Below are positions 8,785 to 19,000 of a stretch of DNA of 64,000 nucleotides, piece after piece. Source of the stretch: Flavobacterium sp. BFFFF2 (GTDB lineage: Bacteria > Bacteroidota > Bacteroidia > Flavobacteriales > Flavobacteriaceae). The notes below the pieces were generated by a model. It saw only the letters and a list, made by a program, of their open reading frames with translations. It was not told the DNA's origin and searched no databases. The stretch lies in contig NKJD01000090.1 of assembly GCA_002256385.1 (NCBI GenBank), forward strand, positions 1 through 64,000, in the 5' to 3' direction. Made by a program: the position numbers and the translations under genes. Position 1 is the stretch's first letter, and every line of letters begins with the position of its first letter.

Positions 8785-9147
8785 TCAAATTCCCATAAAG
8801 TTGTTTCCAAATGTAAAATGTACCATCAGATTCGTTTTGATTCTTAAGGATCCTTTTCTTTGGGAATCCAAATTCACCCAATACCTAATTTCATTAGGTT
8901 TCAAGGCCATATTAGCTTTTTTATCTTCCCAAAGACTTCTTTCTTTTTTATGGGTTAGATGCCAGCTTTCACATCTGTCACATTTATAGGGTCTGAGGTA
9001 ATTATCGTCGCCACCTTCCCTTATCCCTTCAAATGCCTCTTTGCGGGTTTTAAAACTCATTTTTTCGCAGGAATACTTATTTCCTTTATAGAATCGCATG
9101 GCGGGCTTTTTTGCTGGCAATTTTGCCTTTGGTGACTTTGATTTCAT
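8785..9147 (-). CDS. Hypothetical zinc-knuckle protein, 120 aa
   Basis: Small, strongly basic protein. The N-terminus is a Lys/Ala/Pro-rich tail (KSKSPKAKLPAKKPA). The middle carries YKCDRCESWHLTH (about 54-66), a CxxC followed by HxxH, a likely zinc knuckle. The basic charge and zinc motif suggest nucleic-acid binding. Proteins with this short Cys/His core occur in many Bacteroidota genomes, but I know no function for them. It is divergent from the RteC-like gene at 9389; a long palindrome (9239-9285) lies in the shared upstream region. Confidence 0.7.
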   Translation of the reverse strand: MKSKSPKAKLPAKKPAMRFYKGNKYSCEKMSFKTRKEAFEGIREGGDDNYLRPYKCDRCESWHLTHKKERSLWEDKKANMALKPNEIRYWVNLDSQRKGSLRIKTNLMVHFTFGNNFMGI

Positions 9148-9226
9148 GTGCTTGCTTATTTATAAAACAAAGTTCCGAAAGAAGAATGCAGTGGAAGTGC
9201 ATTTAAGGAATTGCCGGAAATTTTCC

Positions 9227-9293
9227 ATCATCTGTATTTAGGCAATAGGCAATGGTATATGTATATATACATTGCCTAATGCCTAAGATGATT
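9227..9293. repeat. Long imperfect palindrome between divergent genes
   Basis: TAGGCAATAGGCAATG (9239-9254) is matched by CATTGCCTAATGCCTA (9270-9285) at 15 of 16 positions. Between them lies GTATATGTATATATAC, itself almost palindromic. Outside, ATCATCT near 9227-9233 can pair with AGATGAT near 9286-9292 across a 5-nt bulge. The result is a hairpin or cruciform of more than 20 bp. It sits between two divergent genes, so it is not a terminator of either. It could be an operator, an origin or transfer-origin element, or a dispersed palindrome. Confidence 0.65.
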
Positions 9294-9388
9294 CTGCTTG
9301 CCCCTTCCAAAATTTTAAATTCAATGAGTTCTGTCATTTATTATGCAAAATTTCTTTAGTGATTTTGATTTCTTAAAACCAATTTTTT

Positions 9389-10228
9389 ATGTGTACGGAC
9401 GTACTTGTTTTGGCGCTTGATGAAATAAAAAGCGCAGTGGCTATTGTTGGAAACAACCACCAACCTAAAAGCCGTGATTTGTTTGAAATTGAACTTGATC
9501 TAGATGTAAGTTTTAATGGATTTAGAAATACTAAAGAGTATCGCAATCATTTACTAGCAAGATATGAAAACTTGAAGACCTATTTTTCAAGTCTATACCC
9601 TGTGAAATATACAGAGCTTTCTAATGGTTTTGAACTTTTTAATAATTGCCATTTTATAGTGACAGAAGCCACCAGACAGCTTTTTAGCGAAAATAAACAA
9701 CCAGATTTGAAAAGGTTAGAAATTAGTTATACTGCTACATTGACTATTGAATTTGAGGACGAAATAAAAGGCAGAATATTTGCATTCTTCGGCGAACAAT
9801 CGCGTTTTCTTGATGATTTAGAATACTATTTTTCGCACCGGATTAAAAACATAAACAAATCAATAAAGAACAACCAAAATTCTGGTGGTATTCATTACTT
9901 GAGTAACAGCAAAGAAATTCGAAGTCAGCTCAATGGTCAATTAAAATTATTTCCTACTGAATCCGCATTCACCTTGCTAAAATGGAACATCGAAAAGGTT
10001 CATTTTGTAGAACTTGTCACCGCACTTTTTGAGTCTGGTTGCCTAATAGGAATAGATGTTAGGTTAACCAAAATTGAATTGTTTAATTTTTTGATGTGGG
10101 CCTTTAATGTGCATGTTGCCGATATAAATGGAACACTCAAGGCCGCAAAAAATAGAAAAACAGTGGAAGCCCCATTTTTAACTAGGCTTTTCAATTCTTA
10201 TATGTCCTACAAAAGTAAGGACTTATAA
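9389..10228 (+). CDS. RteC-domain protein
   Basis: Protein of the RteC family, first known as a regulator of excision of Bacteroides tetracycline-resistance conjugative transposons, 279 aa. The C-terminal third is the most family-like: LKWNIEKVHFVELVTALFESGCL (about 193-215), then a helical segment and an RKT...FLTRL end (about 254-270) that match the usual 'K..LIELIYAL...G......RK....FL' layout. The N-terminal half is less conserved, with a helical YENLKTYFSSLYP region. It precedes an excisionase-like gene and a primase-helicase, the gene context expected for an integrative element. RteC is a DNA-binding activator in the studied system; here the likely target is the palindrome at 10238-10261 or the excisionase promoter, by inference. 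Confidence 0.72.
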   Translation: MCTDVLVLALDEIKSAVAIVGNNHQPKSRDLFEIELDLDVSFNGFRNTKEYRNHLLARYENLKTYFSSLYPVKYTELSNGFELFNNCHFIVTEATRQLFSENKQPDLKRLEISYTATLTIEFEDEIKGRIFAFFGEQSRFLDDLEYYFSHRIKNINKSIKNNQNSGGIHYLSNSKEIRSQLNGQLKLFPTESAFTLLKWNIEKVHFVELVTALFESGCLIGIDVRLTKIELFNFLMWAFNVHVADINGTLKAAKNRKTVEAPFLTRLFNSYMSYKSKDL

Positions 10229-10237
10229 AATTAAATC

Positions 10238-10261
10238 ATTCCACTAGAATTCTACTGGAAT
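10238..10261. promoter_or_regulatory. 24-bp near-perfect palindrome, operator candidate
   Basis: ATTCCACTAGAATTCTACTGGAAT is self-complementary except for one symmetric mismatch pair (22 of 24 positions). It lies 10 bp after the RteC-like gene's stop and 50 bp before the ATG of the excisionase-like gene. There is no T-tract and no loop, so it looks like a binding site for a dimeric regulator rather than a terminator. Confidence 0.5.
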
Positions 10262-10310
10262 ATTCCTTTTGGTTCGATCCAATAAACTTGTGCCCTAAAC
10301 TTTTATCAAA

Positions 10311-10607
10311 ATGCAGGAACTTTTTAAGGCACTGGCAGACGATTACCGGAAATTGCATGAAAAACTGGATGCCATTATTGAATCAGTGGGGAAAATGAAC
10401 TCTCCGCAAAACAAACTTGCAGACGAGTATGTAGAGATTATGCAGGCTTGCACCATATTGGGTATTAGCCGGCGGACATTATATACCCTGATGGAGGAGG
10501 GAACCATACCCTATGTGCAATACAATCGCAAAAGAAAAATTCGCCTAACAGATTTGCAGGCATTTCTTGAGCGTTCTATGCGTGCAAAAGTTGGTTCCCT
10601 ACTTTAA
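10311..10607 (+). CDS. Excisionase-like helix-turn-helix protein
   Basis: A 98-aa MerR/excisionase-type DNA-binding protein. After a helical N-terminus (1-40), residues 45-90 form the winged helix: EIMQACTILGISRRTLYTLMEEGTIP, then the wing YVQYNRKRKIRLTDLQAFLE. Proteins of this type are common on Bacteroidota integrative elements, where they assist excision or regulate the next genes. It is 14 bp upstream of the primase-helicase and clearly cotranscribed with it. A plain regulator role is equally possible because no integrase is in view. Confidence 0.82.
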   Translation: MQELFKALADDYRKLHEKLDAIIESVGKMNSPQNKLADEYVEIMQACTILGISRRTLYTLMEEGTIPYVQYNRKRKIRLTDLQAFLERSMRAKVGSLL

Positions 10608-10621
10608 TATCAGAGTAGAAA

Positions 10622-12688
10622 ATGGCTTTAACCAAGGATGAAATCCTTTCAAAAACCAATAGGGGCCTGGATGTTTTGCGCCATTATTTGGGAAGTAATT
10701 TTCAGAAAGTAGGAAAGGCTTTTAAGAACCCTTTTTACCCTGATACCAAGGCCTCTTGCTATGTTCACTTCGACAAACGTTCGCAGGTTTTTAAGTTTAA
10801 AGACTTTGGAAGTGCTGAATATAGTGGGGATTGTTTTTTTATAGTTGGCAATATGTTTGGTTTGGATTGCGCCGACAAAGAAGACTTTTATAAAATCCTG
10901 GAGCTTATCAATCAGGATCTTGGATTGTTTTTACTTGACAACTCTTCTCAATTACAGGCTTTACCTTTAAAAAAAGATAATAGGTTCAAGCCAAAAGAAA
11001 CAGGAATAGAAGACTTTGAAGTAGCTGAAATAAAAGAGCCCTATTTACTCAAAGAATTTTCTAAAATAGAATTGGACTATTGGGGGCAATATGGAATTAA
11101 TAAAAGTGTTTTGAATCAATATGGAGTTCAAGCTTTAGAAAGGTTCTCTGGTATTAATAAAGAGGGAAAAGAATATCAACTTTTAAATACAGAGCAAGAG
11201 CCTATTTTTGGCTACCCAGGACGTAAGCATATCAAAATATACAGACCAAAATCTAAACTCAGGTTTCTATACGCTGGGGAGATTTCAGAGCAATATGTTT
11301 TTGGCTTGGATCAGCTACCAGTTAGAGGGGATATCTTATTTATCACAGGTGGAGAAAAGGATGTCCTTTCGCTTGTATCAAAAGGGTTTCATGCCATTTG
11401 TTTTAATAGCGAAACAGCTAATATCCCCAAAAAGCTATTACGAACCATGAACTATAGGTTCAAGCATATTACACTAATTTATGATACCGACGAAACAGGT
11501 AAAAAGGCAATGGATAAACTGGAGAAAGAGTTTGTTCAATTTGGAGTGAACGCTTTGCATTTACCACTCAATGGGTCAAAGGAAAGCAAAGATGTTTCTG
11601 ATTTTTTTCGCTTAGGTCATTCCGCAGAAGAACTAATGATGCTTTTTTGTGAGATGCTCGATACCTTGTATGATGAAACTATGTCGGTAATGCGGGCTTG
11701 CGAGATAGATTTTGACCATCCACCCAAAGCGCCTGAACCCTTAATAACTATTAATAATGTAACCATAGGTGCGCCTGGTAATTTAATTTGTATTACCGGA
11801 AGTGAAGGAAGTGGTAAAACCAATTATTTGGGAGGCATTATTTCTGGTGCTTTACGCAAACCAGGCGACACTATTGATACTTTGGGGACTTGGGTTCAAC
11901 ATAATCCTGAAGGTAAATCCGTTATTTTATACGATACCGAGCAATCTGAACACCAACTCCACAAAAACCTAAGTTATATCTTGCATCGGGCTAATTACAA
12001 AAAGCCACCAAACTGGTTCCGACCATTTGGTTTGGTGGGTATTTCGAGAAAAGACAGGATGCAATGTATTTTAGAAAGCATGGATAAATTTTTCTATGAA
12101 TACGGAGGTATACACATGGTGGTTATTGATGGTATTGCCGACTTATTGGGCAGTGTAAATGATGAAGAGGCCTCTGTACATTTAATTGAGGAGTTGTACC
12201 GATTAGCTGCTATTTACAAATCGTGTGTGATTTGTGTTTTGCATACCTCTCCATCGGGTATGAAATTACGTGGGCATTTGGGATCCGAAATGCAACGGAA
12301 AGCTTCAGGAATTTTATCTGTTGAAAAAGACGATAAGACCAATGCCAGTGTGGTAAAGGCTTTGAAAGTAAGAGATGGAAGTCCATTGGACGTTCCCTTA
12401 ATTCAATTTGGATGGGATACCCAAGCAGGCAAGCACGTTTACCAAGGCGAAAAAACAAAAGAAGAAACTTCGCAAAGTCGCAACCAAGATTTGAAAGACC
12501 TTGCGATAGATCTTTTTTCAAAAAAGGAAAGCCGAACCTATACCGAACTTATGAATGCCATAATGGAAAGTCTTTCTGTAAAAGAAAGAATGGCTAGAAA
12601 CTATATCAAACACATGAAAGACAATGGAATCATAGAAAAAGGGCAGGGGAGCACCGCCGAATTCCGGCTTGTTTCCGCACCTTTCTAA
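10622..12688 (+). CDS. TOPRIM primase fused to RecA-like helicase/ATPase
   Basis: A 688-aa replication protein of a mobile element. The N-terminal 110 residues resemble the DNA-binding part of DnaG-type primases without a clear zinc site. A TOPRIM fold follows, with the catalytic Glu in GGEKDV (about 243-248) and the DTD acidic pair in LIYDTDETGKKA (about 286-297). The second half is a RecA/KaiC-like ATPase: Walker A GSEGSGKTN (about 394-402) and Walker B VVIDGIADLL (about 498-507). The last 60 residues look like a winged helix. Its place after RteC-like and excisionase-like genes suggests it primes element replication. RepA-like ATPase use without priming is an alternative. Confidence 0.85.
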   Translation: MALTKDEILSKTNRGLDVLRHYLGSNFQKVGKAFKNPFYPDTKASCYVHFDKRSQVFKFKDFGSAEYSGDCFFIVGNMFGLDCADKEDFYKILELINQDLGLFLLDNSSQLQALPLKKDNRFKPKETGIEDFEVAEIKEPYLLKEFSKIELDYWGQYGINKSVLNQYGVQALERFSGINKEGKEYQLLNTEQEPIFGYPGRKHIKIYRPKSKLRFLYAGEISEQYVFGLDQLPVRGDILFITGGEKDVLSLVSKGFHAICFNSETANIPKKLLRTMNYRFKHITLIYDTDETGKKAMDKLEKEFVQFGVNALHLPLNGSKESKDVSDFFRLGHSAEELMMLFCEMLDTLYDETMSVMRACEIDFDHPPKAPEPLITINNVTIGAPGNLICITGSEGSGKTNYLGGIISGALRKPGDTIDTLGTWVQHNPEGKSVILYDTEQSEHQLHKNLSYILHRANYKKPPNWFRPFGLVGISRKDRMQCILESMDKFFYEYGGIHMVVIDGIADLLGSVNDEEASVHLIEELYRLAAIYKSCVICVLHTSPSGMKLRGHLGSEMQRKASGILSVEKDDKTNASVVKALKVRDGSPLDVPLIQFGWDTQAGKHVYQGEKTKEETSQSRNQDLKDLAIDLFSKKESRTYTELMNAIMESLSVKERMARNYIKHMKDNGIIEKGQGSTAEFRLVSAPF

Positions 12689-12929
12689 GGATTTTACCTA
12701 ATATTACCTTAAATTTCCTGATTTTCCATATTCCTTCCTTAAAATTACCATCATTCTACCTCGTATAACACCTTTGGTTTAAAACAGGTAGTTTTCGCTG
12801 TCCAAAATCATTTTATTTTTCCGGTTTGCCCCTAAATTGCTAAGAATTATTAGGTGGTACTAAGTTTTTATTAATTGGATTTTTAATTCAGGTACAATTT
12901 CCTAATATTGACAAGTCAGTCCACGTAAA

Positions 12930-13238
12930 ATGAATCAATTCGGCGAAAAAATAAAGAAGCTTAGGGTTAAACGTGGTTTACTGCAAAGAGAAATTGCCTA
13001 TGAGCTGGGTATGGATACACCCATGCTAAGTAAAATTGAACGCGGCGAACGCAATGCCAAACGCGAACAAGTTGAAATACTTTGCACAATTTTTAAAGTG
13101 CCTCTCAATGATTTACTTTCCCTTTGGTTGGCTGATAAAGTATTTGAGGTTGTGAAAGGGGAGGATGTTGCGTTGAAGGCATTAGCAGTGACTGAGAATG
13201 AATTAAAAGGGAACTCAATTAGAAAAGGTAAGAATTAA
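12930..13238 (+). CDS. XRE-family helix-turn-helix regulator
   Basis: A 102-aa transcription regulator. The HTH-XRE domain spans residues 1-60 (IKKLRVKRGLLQREIAYELGMDTPMLSKIERGERNAKREQ, given here only as the motif region 9-48), with the usual Gln-Arg-Glu helix 2 and a Ser-Lys-Ile-Glu-Arg-Gly recognition helix. The remaining 40 residues are a short helical tail. It ends 1 bp before the ATG of the SNF2 helicase gene, so it heads the 26-kb operon and probably controls it from the 240-bp upstream gap. XRE regulators in this position are known for restriction-modification and DISARM-type loci. Confidence 0.9.
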   Translation: MNQFGEKIKKLRVKRGLLQREIAYELGMDTPMLSKIERGERNAKREQVEILCTIFKVPLNDLLSLWLADKVFEVVKGEDVALKALAVTENELKGNSIRKGKN

Positions 13239-13239
13239 A

Positions 13240-16083
13240 ATGAATCTAACAATAGGACAACGCATTTCAACCCGAGGTGAGGATTTTATTATTACAAACT
13301 GTAATACTAACTATGATAACTCATGGCTATTGGAGGCTGAAGGAATTAGTGAGTTGGTAAAAGGCAAACGTTTTACATTTGATTCAAACATAGATTCAGA
13401 CATCAAGCCCATTGATCCAAACAACACCAGGTTGATAGCCGACAATGATAGTGGCTATCGGAAAACAAAACTATTTCTTGAAACACAAATAAGAAACGCG
13501 GCTGTATTTTCTGAAAAAATAACCATTGCAAATAAGGCGGCCATTAATCCAGCAGAATACCAATTAACGCCTACCCTTAAAGCATTACAACTTCCACGAC
13601 CTCGACTTTTGATTGCAGATGGAGTTGGATTGGGTAAAACAATTGAAGTAGGTGTTTTTCTTTCTGAATTGATTAAAAGAGGAAAAGGGAAACGCATAAT
13701 GGTGCTGGCTCCAAAATCGATTCTAGCCCAGTTTCAACAAGAACTTTGGCATCGCTTTGCTATCCCTTTGGTAAGGCTGGATTCTGAAGGTATTGCCAGA
13801 ATTAAATCTCAGCTACCTTCAAATAAAAACCCTTTTGAATATTACGATAAAACAATCATTTCAATTGATACTTTAAAGAACAATGCCAAGTTCAGGCATT
13901 ACATCGAAAAATCGAGATGGGATGCTGTTGTAATTGATGAATGCCATACGGTAGCAAATGATAAAAGCCAACGTGGTGATTTGGCTCAGCTGATTACAAC
14001 AAAGTGCGAATCTTTGATTCTTACTTCTGCCACACCTCACAATGGTAGAAAGGAAAACTTTGCCAACCTCATCAATATGATTGAGCCTACTGCTATTCCT
14101 AAAAGTGGTGAGTACGACAAATCGCATGTTGAGCCGTATTATGTAAGAAGGTTTAAAAATGATATTACCGATGAAGCCGTTAGAGCAAATTTTCAGGAGC
14201 GCAAAATTGTTCGGAGTTCGGCCAAACTTAGTTCAGAAGAAACAGATTTTTTACAATACCAGCAAGAACTAAAATTTAATGCACTTAATGCCTTGAAAAA
14301 TGGAATGCCAAAAGAAGATTTTCTTTTTTCTATTGGAATATTTAAAGCATTTATGTCTTCGCCAAAGGCTGCATTAGAAAGCATTCAGAGAAGAATTGAA
14401 AAAGTTGATACAACAAAAGCTAAGAACGAATTTGCCTATGAAAATTTAGAGGTATTAAATGATTTAAAGATTAAATTAGAAACAATTCTTAGTACTCATT
14501 CCGATACCAAATACAAAAAGCTGAAAGACACTTTACTGGAATTGGGTTGGACAGGAATAAAGAAGAATGACCGCTATGTAATTTTTGCTGAAAGAATAAA
14601 TACACTAGAATACCTCAAGGAAAATCTACAAAATGATTTTAAAATAGCAGAAGAAGCGATTGCTTTTTTTCATGGTGGTTTATCGGATACCGAACAACAA
14701 GCCATTATTGAAGATTTTGGAAAAGAGGATAGTTCAGTTCGTTTACTACTTTGTTCTGATGCTGGTTCTCAAGGTGTGAATCTGCATTTCTATTGCAATC
14801 GAATGTTCAACTATGATATTCCCTGGTCTTTAATTGTATTGGAACAGCGAAATGGTCGTATTGACAGGTATGGTCAAAAGAAAACACCTTACATTCATTA
14901 CATCATTGCTGAATCAGATATTTATGGACTAAAAACTGATTTACATATTGTTGAACGCCTCACTCAAAAAGAGGAAGTAGTTTACAAAACATTAGGAGAT
15001 GCCGGTTCTGTAATGAAGTTATACGATTCCAACAAGGAAGAACAATTGGTAGAGCAAGCCATCATTAACCAAAACGAATCTTTTTTAGAAGATTTAGATA
15101 CAAAGATGGCAGGCTTCGACTTTAATACCTTGTTTGCCAATCAGGATGATTCTACTGCGGTAACAATAACAGCTAATCCTTACGAAACAAGTTTAACCAT
15201 TTACCCAAGTGAAGCTAAATTCTATTCTGATTTGTTTGAACAACTTTCTTCTGCTAATCAAATTAAAACCGAAGATGTAACCGTGCAAGATGGGTATCTT
15301 GAAATTTTGAACACAAAAGATTTGAATCAAATTTTATTTGATCTCCCACCTGAATCTAAACCAAAGGTCAATCAACTTTTCAAATTATCATTAGATAAAG
15401 ATTTGGTGCAACGAGCCATTGAAGATGCAAGGAAAAAGAAAGGAGAATGGGCAGAGTTTCAAATATTGAATGAACTGCATCCAGTAGTTAAATATTACAT
15501 GACAAAGTTGGAAGCAAGTGTAGATAAAGATGTAGCCTTGGTTGCCAAAACAAATCGTATTCCTCCAAAAACTGCATGGTATATTTTTCAAGCACAGGTT
15601 TCTAATAACTTAGGTCAACCTGTTGTTGCTGATTTTTTAGTAGTTGGGTTAAATACTGATGGTAGTGTTTTCAGAGAACCGTTTCACTTAATTGATTTCA
15701 TTAATGAGTTCAAGTTGCAAGAAACAATGCATACTGAAAGCATTTCTGAAAGTGATTTAGCAGCATTAGATAAGTTATTGGTAAGGGCAGTTTCTTCAGT
15801 TACAAGGTATATGAGTGCCGAACAAAAACAGCTGGAAATTAAAATGGAGACCAAACTAAACGAGTACGAGCAAAAATTGACTAATTGGAAAAATGATGCT
15901 CTGGAACAATTGGAAATGGACTTTAGCGATAAAACCATTACTCCATTCTTCTCAGGAAAAAAAGATTCCAAAAAAAGGGAAATAGAAACAATTCTTAGTT
16001 CAACAAGCCAATATAATAAAAACATGACCTCTCTTCAAGGTGATGCTTATTTGAAAGTATTAGCAGTATTTTTTAATACGTAA
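13240..16083 (+). CDS. SNF2-family helicase/translocase (DrmD-like)
   Basis: DNA-dependent ATPase that probably translocates on double-stranded DNA, 947 aa. Motifs in order: Q-like YQLTP (107-111), Walker A DGVGLGKTIE (127-136), DECH box (233-236), motif III TSATPH (262-267), and the second RecA domain with SDAGSQGVNLH and QRNGRIDRYGQ (about 536-546), the motif VI signature of Swi2/Snf2 proteins. A C-terminal extension of about 350 residues is partly coiled. The adjoining 1656-aa methyltransferase and the XRE regulator reproduce the drmD-drmMI start of class 1 DISARM. The rest of the operon departs from DISARM. The stop is 6 bp before the methyltransferase ATG. Confidence 0.9.
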   Translation: MNLTIGQRISTRGEDFIITNCNTNYDNSWLLEAEGISELVKGKRFTFDSNIDSDIKPIDPNNTRLIADNDSGYRKTKLFLETQIRNAAVFSEKITIANKAAINPAEYQLTPTLKALQLPRPRLLIADGVGLGKTIEVGVFLSELIKRGKGKRIMVLAPKSILAQFQQELWHRFAIPLVRLDSEGIARIKSQLPSNKNPFEYYDKTIISIDTLKNNAKFRHYIEKSRWDAVVIDECHTVANDKSQRGDLAQLITTKCESLILTSATPHNGRKENFANLINMIEPTAIPKSGEYDKSHVEPYYVRRFKNDITDEAVRANFQERKIVRSSAKLSSEETDFLQYQQELKFNALNALKNGMPKEDFLFSIGIFKAFMSSPKAALESIQRRIEKVDTTKAKNEFAYENLEVLNDLKIKLETILSTHSDTKYKKLKDTLLELGWTGIKKNDRYVIFAERINTLEYLKENLQNDFKIAEEAIAFFHGGLSDTEQQAIIEDFGKEDSSVRLLLCSDAGSQGVNLHFYCNRMFNYDIPWSLIVLEQRNGRIDRYGQKKTPYIHYIIAESDIYGLKTDLHIVERLTQKEEVVYKTLGDAGSVMKLYDSNKEEQLVEQAIINQNESFLEDLDTKMAGFDFNTLFANQDDSTAVTITANPYETSLTIYPSEAKFYSDLFEQLSSANQIKTEDVTVQDGYLEILNTKDLNQILFDLPPESKPKVNQLFKLSLDKDLVQRAIEDARKKKGEWAEFQILNELHPVVKYYMTKLEASVDKDVALVAKTNRIPPKTAWYIFQAQVSNNLGQPVVADFLVVGLNTDGSVFREPFHLIDFINEFKLQETMHTESISESDLAALDKLLVRAVSSVTRYMSAEQKQLEIKMETKLNEYEQKLTNWKNDALEQLEMDFSDKTITPFFSGKKDSKKREIETILSSTSQYNKNMTSLQGDAYLKVLAVFFNT

Positions 16084-16089
16084 ATCAAC

Positions 16090-19000
16090 ATGATCAAATT
16101 CATTCAAAATATTGGAGAATACTTTTCATCGAATTACTTTGATGAAGACTTCACTACAAAAGTGTTAAGTAAAACAGGTTATGCTGCTGAGGACATCAAA
16201 GAGGTTAATAAAAGGGTTTCTCCATTAAAAGATAAATTCTTTCGCTTTAAGCAATTGTTTATAGAAGACAAACTGCGTACGAAAGATAAAATTTATGAAA
16301 GTCACCAGTTTCATACAGCACTTTTAAATGCATTAGGATACGATGGCAATTTTTCGCAATACAATAGACTTTTTCATCTTTCCGAGAATGAAGTAATTCC
16401 TGTACGACATATACTAACCAAAGGGGATCAGGTGCAATTGATGATTATGGAAATGCAAGCCTTGATACAAGAGGATGATTCAACACCCGATGGCTTATTT
16501 CAACAACAGTATAATGTAGAGGACGAAACACAAAATAATCCGCCACAAAAATACCACCGTACCCAATGGGACAGGGTGTTTCAAGTTCCAGCTCATTTAA
16601 AAATATCTCCTGTTGTTATTAATAAAGCCATCTCAGAACTGTTTTTGTTTGAACCACAACTGCGGCCTAAATACATATTGCTATTGGCTGGGAATATTGT
16701 CTATCTTTTGGAGCAGGAAAAATGGTTTCGCGGTAGTTATTTGGTTTTTGATTTGGAGGAACTATTCACCGAAGCCACTGCCAACCGCAATGCCAATTAC
16801 TATGCGTTGTTTTATTTTCTATTAAGCAAAGAATTATTGACCCCTGAAAGCAATATGGTGTTGCTGGATCAATTGGATGAAGACAGCCATAAATCTGCTT
16901 ATGAGGTTACCAAAGATTTAAAAGAGGGTATTATCCATGCCGTGGAGGCTTTGGCGAACGAAGCCCTATACTTTCAAAAGAATGTATTACAGGAAGTATT
17001 TGATGAAACTGATGATACGTTTGAACAGGAAATAAAAGACGATTGCCTCAATATAATTTACCGTTTGCTGTTTGTGTTTTATGCCGAAAGCCGGGAAGAT
17101 TTAGATATACTCCCTAGCAACGACCCTATATACAATAAAGGATATTCTTTAGAAATGCTCCGTGATTTGGAGCAAGTTCCACTTTATTCTGAAACCAGTT
17201 TAAATGGTTATTTCTTTCATGATTCTTTAAGCAAATTATTTGAAGTGCTAAGTTCAGGCTATCGAGAAAAAGAGAAAAATATATTTTATGATAACCCAAC
17301 AATAAAGACTGAAGAGAGGCTGAAAAAGAATAAAAGTTTTTCAGTAAGGCATATAGATTCTCCTTTATTCAATAATGCAAAACTTAATCACCTCCACAAA
17401 GTAAAGTTTCGCAATAAGGTTTGGCAGGATATTATTTGCAGACTTTCGTTAAGCAAACAACAGCGGAATAGAGCCAGAGGGCGTATTTCTTATGCAAACC
17501 TTGGTATTAACCAATTGGGAAGCGTATATGAAAGTTTATTGGCATACCGTGGTTTTTACGCTGAGCAAGATTATATCGAAGTACATAAGGCAGATTCGCC
17601 TAATGAAGGCACTTACCTTGTGCCTCGTATGCGCAGAGATGATTTTCAGGAAAATGAAATTCTAAAAGACTCTGTCAAGCATGATATTATTACCAAAAAG
17701 GGGACTTTCGTTTATCGACTCAGTGGACGTGATCGACAAAAATCGGCTTCCTACTATACACCGGAAGTGCTTACCCGTTGCACGGTAAAATATACCCTTA
17801 AACCTATATTGGAAAAATTGGACAAGGGTGAAATGAAAGCCATCGAGTTATTGGAGTTGAAATTATTAGAACCGGCAATGGGTGCCGCTGCATTTCACAA
17901 TGAAATGATTAACCAATTGGCAGAAGCATACCTTACTTACCGCCAAAAGGAATTGAAAGAAGCTGGAAGAAAAGAGTGGAAAGTTGAGCCAAATAATTTT
18001 AAAGAAGAACTGCAAAAAGTAAAGGCCTATATAGCCACCAACAATACCTACGGTGTGGATTTGAACCCTACCGCTATTGAATTGGGCAAACTATCACTTT
18101 GGTTAAATGTGATACACAAGGATATGGAAACGCCTTTCTTCAGCAATCGCCTTGCTGTAGGCAATGCTGTGGTTGGTGCATGGTTAAAGGTTTTTAAAGA
18201 AAAAGACCTGATAGAAGAAACCGAGGTGATTAAAGATGCTAAAGGCAAACTGAAAAGAATACCGGTAAAAAAAGAATGGTGGAATATAGCCCCGAGGCAA
18301 TTAGAATTTAAACCCAACAAAGAATACGACAAAATAAAACACGGACGTAGGTCGGATGAAATTTACCATTTCCTTTTGCCCGATAAAAACATGGTGCCAA
18401 GTGCAGGCATTAAAATGCTGAGGGCAGAATACGATGCCGAAAACAGAGCAGTTACCAGATGGAGAAGTGAATTTTGCGAACCCATAAAGAAATCTGAGTT
18501 AGAGCAACTCAGAAAAATTTGTAATAAAGTAGATGAATTGTTGGCCGAATTTTACCGATTTCAGCGTAGCATTAATTTGCAAACTGCCAACAGACACAAC
18601 ATATTTGGAGCACTTAAAAATTTGGAACAAGCTGCCATTGACCTTCGCAGCTATGACGAAAAAGAACGCTTAGCCGACCAACGCAATCGGCATAATGCCC
18701 CATACTTTAAGTTGAAGATGGTGATGGATTATTGGTGCAGCCTTTGGTTTTGGGATATGCGAGATGCCAAAGATTTACCCAAACGCCAGCAATATTGGCA
18801 AGATATTGCAGCAATTTTGGAATTAGATACCAATGCTGCTTTAGAAGGTATAGTGTTAAAAAAAGGACAACAGAAGCTATTCAATACCATAGAGCAATTG
18901 AGTTTTCTAATGGAACCTGACCCTAATAACATAAGCCAAGAACTTGATACCTTAGAGCTAACTCCAAGTGCCACATTCTCAGAAACCGTGATTGAATATG

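Noticed and set aside
12689..12929. Possible iterons in the gap after the primase-helicase (repeated TTACC/CCTAATATT fragments)
   Set aside because: The fragments are short, irregularly spaced and expected by chance in AT-rich DNA.
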